Below, piece by piece: positions 10,301 through 18,985 of a stretch of DNA of 18,985 nucleotides. Below the pieces are notes generated by a model, which had not been told where the DNA came from, did no database searches, and was given only the letters and a program-made list of their open reading frames with translations. The position numbers and the translations under genes are program-made. The DNA lies in the NCBI GenBank assembly GCA_014885115.2, contig WKLE02005327.1, forward strand, positions 1 through 18,985, given 5' to 3'. The DNA is from Asterionellopsis glacialis. Taxonomy: Eukaryota > Bacillariophyta > Plagiogrammaphyceae > Rhaphoneidales > Asterionellopsidaceae. Position 1 is the stretch's first letter, and every line of letters starts with the position of its first letter.

Positions 10301-11066
10301 GGGGCTGCTGCATCTGCTGCTGCTGCTGTTGTTGGGGCATTGGGACAGATACACCGGAAATACCTTCAAAGACGACAGATCGGATAGGCACACCTTGTGG
10401 TGCAGCCAAGTCGGGACCTTGAGCTTTTTGTCCATTTTGAGCTAATTCAATTAAACGGATTGCAACATAAAATTTGCGTTTATCTAATGAATTAGTGGTT
10501 GGACCCTGATCAGCCAATGTCCAAATACTTTTAAGTGTATCCATGGGTAATTTTGAACGTGAAAAAAATGCTACAGCTTCTGCACCACCTAAAATACCTG
10601 TACGATTCACATCTGCAGCTGAAAATAATCCATCATAATATGCCTTTAGTTAGTAGAATGTCACATTACACGAGGTACCATGCAATAGAGTTTATTGATT
10701 TTATTTGTTTGTTGAGTTTGGTTCAGATTATTAGATATAATTCATCGAATAGAAAAAAGAGAACAGAAAAAGCAGAAAGGTGAGTTTCCTTCTCATACAC
10801 CGAAAGAGGGTGGAAATCCTATGCCGCACTCTCCCTCAAAAAAAAAGACAAAAGATTTTGTACGTAGAATCTAACGTAGACATCCTACGAACGGCAATGA
10901 TTCTTGACCTTGGTAACTCTTTCTTTGTCGGATCCCTCAACCAGAACAGATCTACTACAGGTGACCTCTAGAAACCCATGTCAAATATTGTTGTTCTCCT
11001 CCTAAAGAATAAACTTACAGCCTCATGAGGTGCAGGAGAATAAGAAACGACAGGTGCTGCTGCCAT
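7325..11066 (-). CDS. Eps15/Pan1-like protein with two EH domains
   Basis: The gene is complement(join(7325..7810, 8008..8794, 8905..10643, 11019..11066)), giving 1019 residues. Two EH domains lie near the N-terminus (~17-95 and ~224-312). Each keeps the Trp that binds Asn-Pro-Phe ligands (SIW57, QIW264) and an EF-hand-type second half ending in Leu-Asp-Lys-x-x-Phe. A Gln-rich linker (~117-175) and Pro/Ala-rich stretches connect them to coiled coils at ~490-630 and ~790-912. The C-terminal region holds NPF at 943-945 and ends exactly in NPF at 1017-1019. EH proteins of this layout (Eps15, yeast Ede1/Pan1, plant AtEH/Pan1) are scaffolds at the plasma membrane in clathrin-mediated endocytosis; that role is inferred here. 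The first exon encodes only 16 residues, and its ATG has good context (ACCATGG). Splice joints preserve both the EH1 start and coiled-coil continuity. Confidence 0.87.
7811..8007 (-). other. Intron 3 of the EH-domain gene
   Basis: 197 nt on the minus strand, donor GTACGT at 8007 and acceptor TTTTACAG ending at 7811, phase 0. It joins GKKKDL to KAAEQLTQEA, continuing the coiled coil. Confidence 0.82.
8795..8904 (-). other. Intron 2 of the EH-domain gene
   Basis: 110 nt on the minus strand, donor GTATGT at 8904 and acceptor GGCCAG ending at 8795. It splits a Gly codon (GG|A) and joins two halves of a coiled coil (KEKKG-NMTDM). Confidence 0.82.
10644..11018 (-). other. Intron 1 of the EH-domain gene
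   Basis: 375 nt on the minus strand, donor GTAAGT at 11018 and acceptor ACTAAAG ending at 10644, phase 0. Splicing joins HEA to AYYDGLF, the conserved first helix of EH1, which would otherwise lack its start. It is longer than the other introns in the window. Confidence 0.82.
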
Positions 11067-11377
11067 GGTTGTGCAATATATAACACTTCACTGTATGATG
11101 AATGATGATGTTGTCTGGCGTCTACCTTGGGTAGGACTAGATCCGGTGTCGAGTAAAATCAGCAGTCCGCGGATGGAGAGACCCCGAGAGAAAAGAGAAG
11201 AGTACCGTAGCACATACAAGAAGACAAAGCACTGCTGTAGGGTCTACGTAGGATTACACTAGTATCTACCGGTACACGACAAGCCAGGCGGAGCATCTGA
11301 AAAAGCGGCACCGTCGCACCAATTTTTGGTTTCCCTCTTTTTTGAATCCAAAGCCACGACCCGAGAGTTACCTTATG

Positions 11378-11385
11378 TGACGTCA
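11378..11385. promoter_or_regulatory. TGACGTCA palindrome, CRE/bZIP-type site
   Basis: A perfect 8-bp CRE palindrome lies about 310 bp upstream of the EH gene start and 720 bp upstream of the methyltransferase start. In Phaeodactylum, TGACGT/ACGTCA elements act in CO2/cAMP-responsive plastid gene promoters through bZIP factors. Function at this locus is not shown; one such site can occur by chance. Confidence 0.4.
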
Positions 11386-11866
11386 TAGTAACGGCTCAAA
11401 CAAATTTTTTGGACCATTTTTTTTTTTTTTGATGAAGATACAGCAGCATGCCAAGGCCGACAAACTGTCTGTACCGATTTGGTCCTACCTACTTGAGTAA
11501 AACTACATGTAAATACTGTCTGTCTGTTTGTTATTTTGCCGTTGCAAGCTTAGGAGTATCACTGATACACATGAAACGCACAGATACCAGTCTATTGATT
11601 TTTCTCTAGGCACAGTTACCGTAAACTGTAGTAGTACTATTTTAGTGTTTTTGTTTTGGAATCCTCCTGTCTGTGTGATGTATGTTCAAGATTCAAGATG
11701 TGTCCCTCATCCAGCCGACCTTTCTGGGATTTGTTCTTTGGTCGAGCTCGTTCGGGTTCATCGTCACACCACACATCAGATCTTCATCGCACCCATCACT
11801 CATCTATTTTCAGATTCCAAATTTTCAGCGAAACATAACACACAAACTAGAGAGAGAGCCCTGCTG

Positions 11867-11896
11867 ACAACAACAACAACAACAACAACAACAACA
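11867..11896. repeat. (ACA)10 microsatellite
   Basis: Ten uninterrupted ACA/CAA units lie in the probable 5' UTR of the plastid methyltransferase gene, about 210 bp before its ATG. Similar CAA runs occur in coding regions nearby, encoding Gln or Thr. Confidence 0.85.
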
Positions 11897-12105
11897 CGAG
11901 TACACCATTTAGACACCATTGCAGACAGACTAGAGCACCTCCGACTACGAGCGTTAGTTAAGTCAATAGAGAGTCTACAAGATCTTGAGATTGAGAAGGT
12001 TGAGCGTTTCGACAGACAAGATCGAATAAAATAGCGCCACTCACTCACTTGAGAAAAAAAGAAAGAAAAAAGAACAACTATTTAAATCGCAAAGTAGCAT
12101 ATGAT

Positions 12106-13836
12106 ATGATTTTATTACCATCGTCATTGCCATTATCGTCACTTCAAAGAAAACAACACACGTTTCGTGTGGCACTTGCACAACAACAACAACAACAACA
12201 ACCATCATTATTCTTGGTAACAGCCATCATTTTTGTCTTGTTTCTTACTAGTACGACACTAACCACTGTTACAGCTTTTGCCATTCCTACTACAACATCT
12301 ATTTCGTTCTCCTATCCAACCACCACCCATAATAATAATAAAAATTATAGAAACATGAGGAGGATGATCATGCTTAGGACACATACTGCAGCATTCCCAA
12401 GTCCAACAATCCAAAGTCATCGTCCCTTTCTTGCTGCAACATCAATAATTACAAGTAGAAAAAGTCATTGCGTATCAAGAAGGACAACATTTTTGAAATC
12501 ATCTATTCAAGATGATACCAATACCAACAACAATACTAATAACGCCACGGGAACACAAAAGGCTTTTGTAGAATCATTACTTGGTAATGTCATGGGACGT
12601 GCAGCTCGGACTCTTTCCTATGATGCAACAACTGCAACAACAACAACAACAACAAACAAGGATAATCATACTCCTTCGTCACAATCCAACAAGAACAACG
12701 GCAATGACAATGAGTTAAAAAATCGGAAAAAGAAGAAGCAACATCAACAACAAAAGCAGAAGAAAAAGAAGAAGAATGATATTTCAAATGGTACTCCTTA
12801 TTTAGACAATCCAGCTATTACATTAACAGCTTTAGCCAAGGAACAATGGTCACATATTATTCGTCCAAATATAGATACCGTTATTGATGCTACATGTGGA
12901 AATGGATATGATTCATTAGCTATTGCCAAAATGCTATTCCCGCCATCTACTACGAATAATCATCAACAAGAGGAGGACAACAGCAATACCCACAATACTA
13001 CCAAATCGCAAGCGAAACTTATTTGTATCGATATTCAACCACAAGCATGTGATGCTACGAAACAAAAATTACAAACTTATTTTAATCACGACAATGATAT
13101 GATGGATCAATATGTCGAAATTCGAACTACATCACATTCACCGTTGTTCCCATTATTATCATCATCATCATTGTCGGAGGAGGATCACACTCATGACAAG
13201 AACAACAACGACAAGAACAACAAAAATATTGGTTTAGTATGTTATAATTTAGGATACTTACCAAGTAATACTAACACTCCCTCCTCCCCCAAAAAAGATG
13301 ACCATGATGAAACAACAACAGCAACGCCATATACACAAGTATCGAGTACAATATCCTCTATAGCAGATGCAGCTTTATCCTTACGATTAGGTGGGATGTT
13401 ATCCATTGTTACATACCCACGTACAAATCCAAATGAAGATTATGCTGTTCATGCCATGTTGGAAGGATTAGGATTATTAAGTTCGAAAACCATTGATTGG
13501 AGACAATTTATACAAGACTTGGGTCCTGATTTACAAGTTTCGTATGGTACTACTAATTCAGATAATACTGCAGGAGGAGCAGGGACGGTGAAAATTAGTC
13601 ATATTGCGTACAATACAACAACTACTGCAGATAGTGACGGTCCTGATGGTAAGTACGAAGATAATAAAGCAGTATCAGCGTCATTGTTATCCTATTCAGT
13701 ACGAGATACTGTAATGCAGGCATTGGAACGCATTGTAGAAGAAGGGCCAAACAAACATACATGGCGTGTTATGGAACACAAACAAATGGGAAGACCTTTA
13801 TCACCTATCTTTTTAACAGCTATTCGAATAAAATAA
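12106..13836 (+). CDS. Plastid-targeted YtqB/MnmM-like methyltransferase
   Basis: 576 residues from the first in-frame ATG; the longer open frame begins at a TTG. The N-terminus has a hydrophobic signal stretch (~35-52) ending in TVTA|FAIP with Phe58 at +1. This is the diatom plastid import motif, followed by a Ser/Thr/Arg-rich transit region. The catalytic domain begins near residue 240 and shows the family signature: DATCGNGYDS (Asp261), the acidic CIDIQPQACDATKQKL segment, YNLGYLP (Asn381) and TYPR (437). Bacterial members of this family (Pfam rRNA_methylase, YtqB) are about 190 residues; here Asn/Ser/Asp-rich inserts separate the motifs, and a Lys/Gln-rich block lies before the domain. 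B. subtilis YtqB was identified as MnmM, which methylates the aminomethyl group on tRNA wobble 2-thiouridine, so a plastid tRNA role is the best inference. No intron is needed. Confidence 0.85.
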   Translation: MILLPSSLPLSSLQRKQHTFRVALAQQQQQQQPSLFLVTAIIFVLFLTSTTLTTVTAFAIPTTTSISFSYPTTTHNNNKNYRNMRRMIMLRTHTAAFPSPTIQSHRPFLAATSIITSRKSHCVSRRTTFLKSSIQDDTNTNNNTNNATGTQKAFVESLLGNVMGRAARTLSYDATTATTTTTTNKDNHTPSSQSNKNNGNDNELKNRKKKKQHQQQKQKKKKKNDISNGTPYLDNPAITLTALAKEQWSHIIRPNIDTVIDATCGNGYDSLAIAKMLFPPSTTNNHQQEEDNSNTHNTTKSQAKLICIDIQPQACDATKQKLQTYFNHDNDMMDQYVEIRTTSHSPLFPLLSSSSLSEEDHTHDKNNNDKNNKNIGLVCYNLGYLPSNTNTPSSPKKDDHDETTTATPYTQVSSTISSIADAALSLRLGGMLSIVTYPRTNPNEDYAVHAMLEGLGLLSSKTIDWRQFIQDLGPDLQVSYGTTNSDNTAGGAGTVKISHIAYNTTTTADSDGPDGKYEDNKAVSASLLSYSVRDTVMQALERIVEEGPNKHTWRVMEHKQMGRPLSPIFLTAIRIK

Positions 13837-13950
13837 AACCCATCCCATTACAAGTTGCACTTGGTGATTCCTTCGTTTCTTCCCTGTGACAAAACCAAAC
13901 CTTTCAGTCCATTTTTTAGAATTTAATTCCCTTCCGTAAGAGCATTGTCA

Positions 13951-15008
13951 TTATTGTTGATTATTTGGAACAAGGATGGTTAAATATGCAGCTTGCAATA
14001 CTGTATCGATACTACCAGGAATGACGGAATGATCTTGAACCGTTACATTACATTGAGTCACAAATTCTTCATGAAACAATTTGTAAGCTTTTGACTCTGT
14101 AATCAATTGTCCAAAATCAATAGTAATCATATATCTCAATAATGGTTTAATCCATGGTAACAATGGTGGTGTTTTACGTTGATAGGTTTGTGTAATATAA
14201 ATTTTGCCCTTTTGCAGTAATTTCTGAACCACATTCAATGCACCACTCATATCGGGTAAAAGTGAAAATGATCCTGAAAAGTAAATTGCATCAAAGTATT
14301 TTTGTGTTGACTCATTCTTGTGATTTCCAGCAGTAGCGGTGGTACTAAACCATGTAGATGGTACAATGTCCCATAATTGGTCTTGTTCTTCATATACATC
14401 ATAGACACTCATACAAATGACACGTACATGATCTTCCAAGTTGGCCTTGGATATAGCGGCTTTGGCTTGATGGATGTAATCTTCATCATAATCTAACCCT
14501 ACTACTTTAATTTGACGTTCTTTTAAAATATGAGAACAATTCAATAATGCACCTGCTGTACCAATTCCAACATCTAAAATTATGGAATTTTCAGGTATTT
14601 TCATCAAGACGGTATGATACCATTTGGTTGTCATTTTTAATATGAATGTATCATATATCCATGAACCTATAACCAAGTAGTATACAGTATACCATAATAT
14701 GATAGAGTGGAGGAGGGGGTTGAGCAATTTCGTGAGATGATTGGATGCCACTACATTGCTGTTGGGACATTATGATATATTGCATGGTGTCGTGTCTAGG
14801 TCGTTAGAGACTATCAAGAGTCAAAACACAGTAACAACAACATCATTATTATTAATTACAAGTACAACAATATATTAAAAAACTTACGAAAACTACCAAT
14901 CATATAGAAAGGAAGATAAAAAATAGATGAAAGGTAACTTGTCGTTGACGTTGAAACTGCAACTGTAGTTGTGGACTGTTTCGACGATGATTCTGGTGTA
15001 GCAGTCAT
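13951..15008 (-). CDS. Membrane-anchored class I SAM methyltransferase
   Basis: The gene is complement(join(13951..14750, 14888..15008)), giving 306 residues. The first exon encodes a Ser/Thr-rich head and a hydrophobic stretch (YLSSIFYLPFYMIGSF). A second hydrophobic segment (~54-75, HSIILWYTVYYLVIGSWIYD) suggests a membrane anchor. The methyltransferase fold follows: motif I ILDVGIGTAG (Asp100), motif II VVGLDYDEDY with acidic Asp127, a post-I segment DHVRVICMSVYDV and a strand FDAIYFSGSFSLLPD. These indicate SAM binding, but the substrate is not evident; lipid, quinone or small-molecule methylation are all possible. The start ATG sits in ACCATGA. The second exon was set by frame, because the more upstream CAG acceptor would bring an immediate stop. 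The gene is convergent with its left neighbour, with only 114 bp between stops. Confidence 0.72.
14751..14887 (-). other. Intron of the SAM methyltransferase gene
   Basis: 137 nt on the minus strand, donor GTAAGT at 14887 and acceptor AATGTAG ending at 14751. It restores a Leu codon (C|TG) and keeps frame into ASNHLTKLL. The acceptor lacks a strong pyrimidine tract, so its exact position is the least certain splice site in the window. Confidence 0.6.
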
Positions 15009-16222
15009 GGTATTTCAAAATAAATGTTTCTCTCCTGGTGTAAATAATATGAGTATGTGTTTCTTATTTGGTAATCACCTATTTACAATATCTGGCTAGC
15101 TCCTCGACTTGCCTCTCTTCTTGTCGTTGTTGTCGGTCGTGTCGACTTGACGACTACCCTACTTGTTCTGCGTTCTGAGTATGTTGTGCGCGGGAGACGG
15201 CTTGAGAAAAACGCAACAACAGCAAAAAAATGACCGAATCTGAAAATGAGGTCAACCGAGGGTGAAAATAGGCGTGAAGGGAATCTTCCCGGTTGCTTTT
15301 TCGTGTGAGAATCCAAGAGGAATCTTGTCATTCGGGAGACGAGCACCGAACGAACGAACAACCACACAAACGACTAAAGAACAGACCCTGTTGAAATTAT
15401 TATCTTTAACTCGAACAATGAAATATAACAATGACTCCATGAAATGACTATGCCAGTTAGGAAGCAACAAGATCGGAAGATCCGGCAAATTATCCTCAAC
15501 TCTAATATAGATTCCATCAATATCCGAAGACAATGACCGTTCCAACGGGAGGTCAAGGTCTTTTTCCTTTTGATTGACAACGAATTATGTAGAAAGTATA
15601 CTGGGTTCTTGAGGTCCCACGAACGCTTTATGTGAGCATCATGTGTGCATGCTCAACCCTTCGTCGGAAAGCGTCGACTTGCCTACAATGTACGATAACT
15701 CGTACCGGTACTAATTGTAAATACCAGTATTAATACCTGGTACTAAATATGTGCTTTCTCCTCTACCAGGTACCAGGTACTATCTACCTGTACAGAAGAA
15801 TGACTCTTTGACCCAAGCAGTTAGTTACAGATACCGTAGAATTAGTAGTGGACCTACAGTAAACGTGATCTCAATCAGGTCCTACCTTACCCAAGGTACT
15901 CAATAGGACTAGACTACAGTAGGTGACGCGAGGGTGTAATATGTAGGTACACTGTATGGACGGATGTAAAAAAAAATAACGCGACTGCTGGCGGTGGATC
16001 AAAAAAACTCTGTCGGGGAAAGACATAAAACAGCCAAGAGTTATTCTGTTGTCGCGTTATTCCAATTCGTTGTCTTCTACTTCCAATAGCGAGAGGACAA
16101 GAGAGAGAGAGAACGACGCCTCAAGCAGTGGAGATCATTGGTTGTTTGCTTGAAAATCGTTTGCTAAATCTCGTTGTAAGAGAATAAAAATAAAACAGAA
16201 AAGGAACCAAGCAAAAAAAATC
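15009..16222. promoter_or_regulatory. Divergent promoter region with palindromes
   Basis: This spacer lies between the starts of the SAM methyltransferase (-) and the SPPL protease (+), so it should contain both promoters. No conserved gene was found; open frames on the minus strand at 15083-15580 overlap one another in different frames and show no domain. Visible features are GTACCGGTAC (15702-15711), the TACCAGG tandem (15764-15780), a TAGGACTA motif (15904-15911) and a GA-rich run in the probable 5' UTR of the protease (around 16092-16112). Confidence 0.55.
15702..15780. repeat. GTACC/TACCAGG palindrome cluster
   Basis: The cluster contains the perfect palindrome GTACCGGTAC (15702-15711), an imperfect inverted pair TACCAG/CTGGTA around 15722-15742, and a head-to-tail TACCAGG duplication (15764-15780). 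These are the same words seen at 120-300, about 15 kb away, again in a spacer upstream of a plus-strand gene. Confidence 0.75.
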
Positions 16223-18583
16223 ATGACATTTCGTAACAGTTGTCGTCCCTTGTTACTACTCTCCTTGTTCTGGAGTAGTCTCGTAGGGAGAGCTTATGGT
16301 ATTTTACCTACAGCGGGCATTGATATTCAACCAGAATTTGGTGAACCGTATTCGTTTACAGTTTCACAAGCTAGTTTTGGTTCCTACCCTTCCATGTCCA
16401 ACCCTGGTGCCGTTGGCAATGATGCTACGAATCCACAACATATGTTAAGTGTCCCACCCGCAGATAATCCTTACCTGTGCTCCAATGCCACCATTCCTTC
16501 ATCCTTGTATAAGAATCATGTCCTTTTGGTACCCCGTGGTGGTTGTACATTTGAACGCAAGGCATTGAACGCTCAACAATTATTGAGTGCTGCAGGTATT
16601 ATTATTTATGGAACACTCGAATCAAGATATGACATCAATGAAACTACGCAAGACATTGTATTCCCTAAAAAATACTACGATTATGATTGTAACCATGGTA
16701 TTGCCAAAGTCCCTGCATCTGAAATTAGTTTCAATCCGAAACCCTACAATGCACAAATCAATGATCCCTTGTTGAGTGGTGACCATGCTGGTAATCTCTG
16801 TATTACGCATTCAGAAGATCATCTCCAGAGTTGTCCCTCCAAGGCATGTCTATTGACAGGCGAAACGGATGTTGTGCAAGATGAAACTAATATGAAACAT
16901 GAATTCATGGTGGCATGTTGTGCATGGGATTTACATGTGTGGTTGTACGCAGATCCATCCATTCCACAAGATGTACCTGTCGATATACCTGCCATGTATG
17001 TTACCATGGAACAGGGACAAACCCTTTTACGAGATGTCGTCAATTCAAAACAAGTTTTGATTACCATGTATGCCAGATACAGACCCTCCATCAACTATTC
17101 AGTTGTATTAATTTGGGCCATGGGTGTCTTTGTCTGTGCTGTTGCAGCCTACATGTCTGCCAATGATTATCGAGTCGCAACCAAACATATTTTAGCACGA
17201 AATAGAGGATATGATAAGGTGTCCACTACGAATGGGGATGCTGATACGACTCGTGCTCAGCGTAATGATGGCCGTACAAGATCACGATCGCCTCAAACAA
17301 GAAGCAATGGTAATTCTTCCAACAATGGTGACAACTTGGATCAATTAGAAGCCATGCCAGCATCGTATCAAACACAAGAATCAGGTGAATCCATGGAATT
17401 AGGTGCAGAGCATGCATGTGGATTTATTATTATGGCATCCTCTGGATTACTTATATTGTTCTTTCTCAAGATTTATAACTTTGTCAAGTTTATGTATGCC
17501 TTTGGTTGTTCCGGTGCTGTCACACAAGTGTTAACCTATCCATTGGTATGCAAGGTCATGAACAGTCTCAACATACAAAACCGTATTGTCTTAAGAACTA
17601 CAGTGATGGATATTGGGCATGTAACCTTACATGAAATGATTGCATTGATTGGTGGCTACGGGTTAGGAATGGCATGGTTATTCGTGGCATTCATGACCAA
17701 ACATCCCGAAGAAGTCACTTTTTTCTGGGTCACACAAGATATCATGGGTTCATGCATGTGCATTATGTTTTTGAGTATCATCAAACTCAACAGTATCCGA
17801 GTGGCATCCATCTTATTGATTGTAGCCTTTGTCTATGATATCTTTTTCGTCTTTGTCACGCCCTTGATTTTCAATGGTGATTCGGTCATGATTACCGTCG
17901 CAACGAGCGGTGGACCACCCAAGGCGGATCCATCATGGTGTGAAAAGTATCCTGATGATGAAAACTGTCAAGGCGGTGATCCACTCCCCATGTTATTGAC
18001 AGTTCCCCGTATTGGTGATTATCAAGGTGGTGCAAGTTTGCTTGGCTTGGGTGATATTGTCTTGCCTGGTTTACTCCTTAGTTTTGCTGCAAGATTAGAT
18101 GCTGCCAAACATTTGGTTGGATTAATGGGTGGTGGATCGGGTACATTACATTCTAATACATGTCCAACTGATTCAATGATGGGTAGTAAATTATGTTGTG
18201 GTCTATCCAGTTTGTGCAATGGTGGATATTTCATGCCCTTGGTGGTTGCATATGGTATTGGATTATCCATGGCCAATGCAGCTGTCTATCTAATGAGTAT
18301 GGGCCAACCTGCCTTGCTGTACTTGGTCCCCTGTTGTTTAGGAACAATGACATTCATGGCCTATCAACGTAATGAACTACAAATGCTTTGGGATGGTCCG
18401 AAAACGATCAAGGCAGCTGATACCTTGGTATATGGTGAAGAACAAAATGATGGACATGTACCCCTACCTACTTCCTCTGAACATGGCGGCGGTGGTGGTG
18501 GATACCAAAATTCGCATCTTCCAGGTGAATTTGAAGCTACATCAGTCCCATCCGCAGTGGAGGATCAAATCAATCATAGATAG
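16223..18583 (+). CDS. Signal peptide peptidase-like protease, SPPL2 type
   Basis: 786 residues, no intron. A cleavable signal peptide (1 to ~26, LLLLSLFWSSLVGRAYG) leads to a lumenal protease-associated (PA) domain with the LLVPRGGCTF core (residues 101-110). After the first membrane span (~293-314) comes a hydrophilic linker (~315-395) with an Arg/Ser-rich patch, an unusual length for this loop. The hydrophobic core carries all three GxGD-protease signatures: YD in FVYDIFFVF (Asp539), GLGD (Asp611) and PAL (696-698). The two aspartates are the catalytic pair in presenilin/SPP enzymes, which cut type II membrane segments within the bilayer of ER, endosome or vacuole membranes. PA domain plus signal peptide points to SPPL2 rather than SPP itself. 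Substrates are unknown. The C-terminal tail is Gly-rich and cytosolic or lumenal depending on topology; nine spans are usual. Confidence 0.93.
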   Translation: MTFRNSCRPLLLLSLFWSSLVGRAYGILPTAGIDIQPEFGEPYSFTVSQASFGSYPSMSNPGAVGNDATNPQHMLSVPPADNPYLCSNATIPSSLYKNHVLLVPRGGCTFERKALNAQQLLSAAGIIIYGTLESRYDINETTQDIVFPKKYYDYDCNHGIAKVPASEISFNPKPYNAQINDPLLSGDHAGNLCITHSEDHLQSCPSKACLLTGETDVVQDETNMKHEFMVACCAWDLHVWLYADPSIPQDVPVDIPAMYVTMEQGQTLLRDVVNSKQVLITMYARYRPSINYSVVLIWAMGVFVCAVAAYMSANDYRVATKHILARNRGYDKVSTTNGDADTTRAQRNDGRTRSRSPQTRSNGNSSNNGDNLDQLEAMPASYQTQESGESMELGAEHACGFIIMASSGLLILFFLKIYNFVKFMYAFGCSGAVTQVLTYPLVCKVMNSLNIQNRIVLRTTVMDIGHVTLHEMIALIGGYGLGMAWLFVAFMTKHPEEVTFFWVTQDIMGSCMCIMFLSIIKLNSIRVASILLIVAFVYDIFFVFVTPLIFNGDSVMITVATSGGPPKADPSWCEKYPDDENCQGGDPLPMLLTVPRIGDYQGGASLLGLGDIVLPGLLLSFAARLDAAKHLVGLMGGGSGTLHSNTCPTDSMMGSKLCCGLSSLCNGGYFMPLVVAYGIGLSMANAAVYLMSMGQPALLYLVPCCLGTMTFMAYQRNELQMLWDGPKTIKAADTLVYGEEQNDGHVPLPTSSEHGGGGGGYQNSHLPGEFEATSVPSAVEDQINHR

Positions 18584-18920
18584 ATTACGGTTAGGTGGAC
18601 AAGGAAATGCCTATACTATACATGAAAACTTGGATGAAAAAGAAAATAGCACTAATTAAAATGGAAAGGGCAAAATAAACAATTTTTATCATGGTTAGTA
18701 GTATGGGTGCTAACTTGGAAAAACAAAAATGCAAAAAAAAAATGATAAAAACGAAACTTTAAAAAATATAGGAGTATAAAAATACAATGCATGTACAAAC
18801 CATTTCAAAGAGAAAACCTATTTTATTTTATCCATGCACATGATGTGGTCATTGTGACTTGATTTTGGTAGGGTACGTGCAACAGAGAATGCATTGTACG
18901 ACTTAAACAGATACTGAACC
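18584..18920. other. 3' UTR/spacer between SPPL gene and 5S rRNA
   Basis: AT-rich sequence with several A-runs, probably holding the SPPL 3' UTR and poly(A) site. No coding potential was recognised. The downstream flank of the minus-strand 5S gene lies at its right end. Confidence 0.6.
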
Positions 18921-18985
18921 AAAAGAACAACACCCGGGATTCCAACGTGGTCCCCCACCGTAGTACTAACCGGGCCAGAAGATGC
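18921..18985 (-). rRNA. 5S ribosomal RNA, 3' half (runs off the window)
   Basis: Read on the minus strand, the last ~65 bases match the eukaryotic 5S rRNA 3' half: GGTTAGTAC, then the GGTGGGGGACCAC loop-and-helix region, TTGGAATCCCGGG and a GTTGTTC 3' end, closing in a TTTT run as expected for Pol III termination. Aligned from memory against the human 5S, the block around GGCCCGGTTAGTAC fits without gaps. The intermediate element and box C of the internal promoter are inside the window. The 5' half, including most of box A, lies beyond the edge, so an intact gene cannot be told from a pseudogene. Confidence 0.85.

Larger units (their letters stand above)
11067..12105. promoter_or_regulatory. 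Divergent promoter region
   Basis: This spacer separates the starts of the EH-domain gene (-) and the plastid methyltransferase gene (+), so it should hold both promoters and 5' UTRs. Visible elements are a TAGGACTA motif (11132-11139), TACCGGTAC (11267-11275), TGACGTCA (11378-11385), a 14-base T-run (11417-11430) and a CAA microsatellite. Open frames inside it begin at non-ATG codons or show no domain. A TATA box cannot be assigned with confidence. Confidence 0.55.

Noticed and set aside
11528..12034. 168-codon plus-strand open frame before the methyltransferase
   Set aside because: It starts at TTG, is Thr-rich only because of the CAA microsatellite, and has no domain; it fits a 5' UTR better.
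12049..12105. Upstream extension of the plastid methyltransferase
   Set aside because: It would start at TTG and add a highly charged head before the signal peptide; the ATG at 12106 gives a sensible signal sequence.
15083..15580. Minus-strand open frames in the divergent spacer
   Set aside because: Three short overlapping frames in different registers share no conserved motif, and none extends the neighbouring methyltransferase gene.

Overview
The window looks like nuclear DNA of a diatom or a close relative with a complex plastid. Genes carry short GT-AG introns, coding regions are rich in CAA/CAG and Ala/Pro low-complexity runs, and intergenic spacers are long. The clearest clue is a methyltransferase with a bipartite leader: a signal peptide that ends in an 'ASAFAP'-type site (VTA|FAIP), the mark of diatom plastid import. 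The species cannot be fixed from the sequence alone.

Layout. 1-841 is a spacer rich in GGTACC-type palindromes. 842-6842 (+) is a two-exon gene for a 1968-residue protein that I read as: disordered Gln-rich head, amphipathic helical segment, CHAT caspase-like protease with an intact His/Cys pair, degenerate NB-ARC-like NTPase, degenerate second CHAT-like unit, weakly TIR-like segment, complete SF1 (UvrD/DUF2075-like) helicase motif set, and a disordered basic tail. It is the most novel object here and resembles an NLR/STAND immune or cell-death sensor. A perfect 9-bp-stem hairpin sits at its stop codon. Convergent to it, 11066-7325 (-) is a four-exon gene for an Eps15/Pan1/Ede1-like endocytic scaffold with two EH domains and a C-terminal NPF.

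A roughly 1 kb divergent promoter region, with a TGACGTCA site and a CAA microsatellite, separates that gene from 12106-13836 (+), a plastid-targeted YtqB/MnmM-type methyltransferase probably acting on tRNA wobble uridine. Only 114 bp downstream and convergent is 15008-13951 (-), a two-exon, membrane-anchored class I SAM methyltransferase of unknown substrate. A second long divergent spacer, again with GTACC palindromes, leads to 16223-18583 (+), a signal peptide peptidase-like (SPPL2-type) intramembrane aspartyl protease with a lumenal PA domain. The right edge cuts through a 5S rRNA gene on the minus strand (18921 to beyond 18985).

The genes do not form an operon or an obvious pathway; they are ordinary eukaryotic neighbours in alternating orientation. 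Endocytosis (EH protein), membrane proteolysis (SPPL) and plastid tRNA modification are housekeeping functions. The CHAT-helicase protein is the accessory, possibly defence-related, element. All splice sites were inferred by eye from reading frame, GT/AG consensus and conserved motifs.
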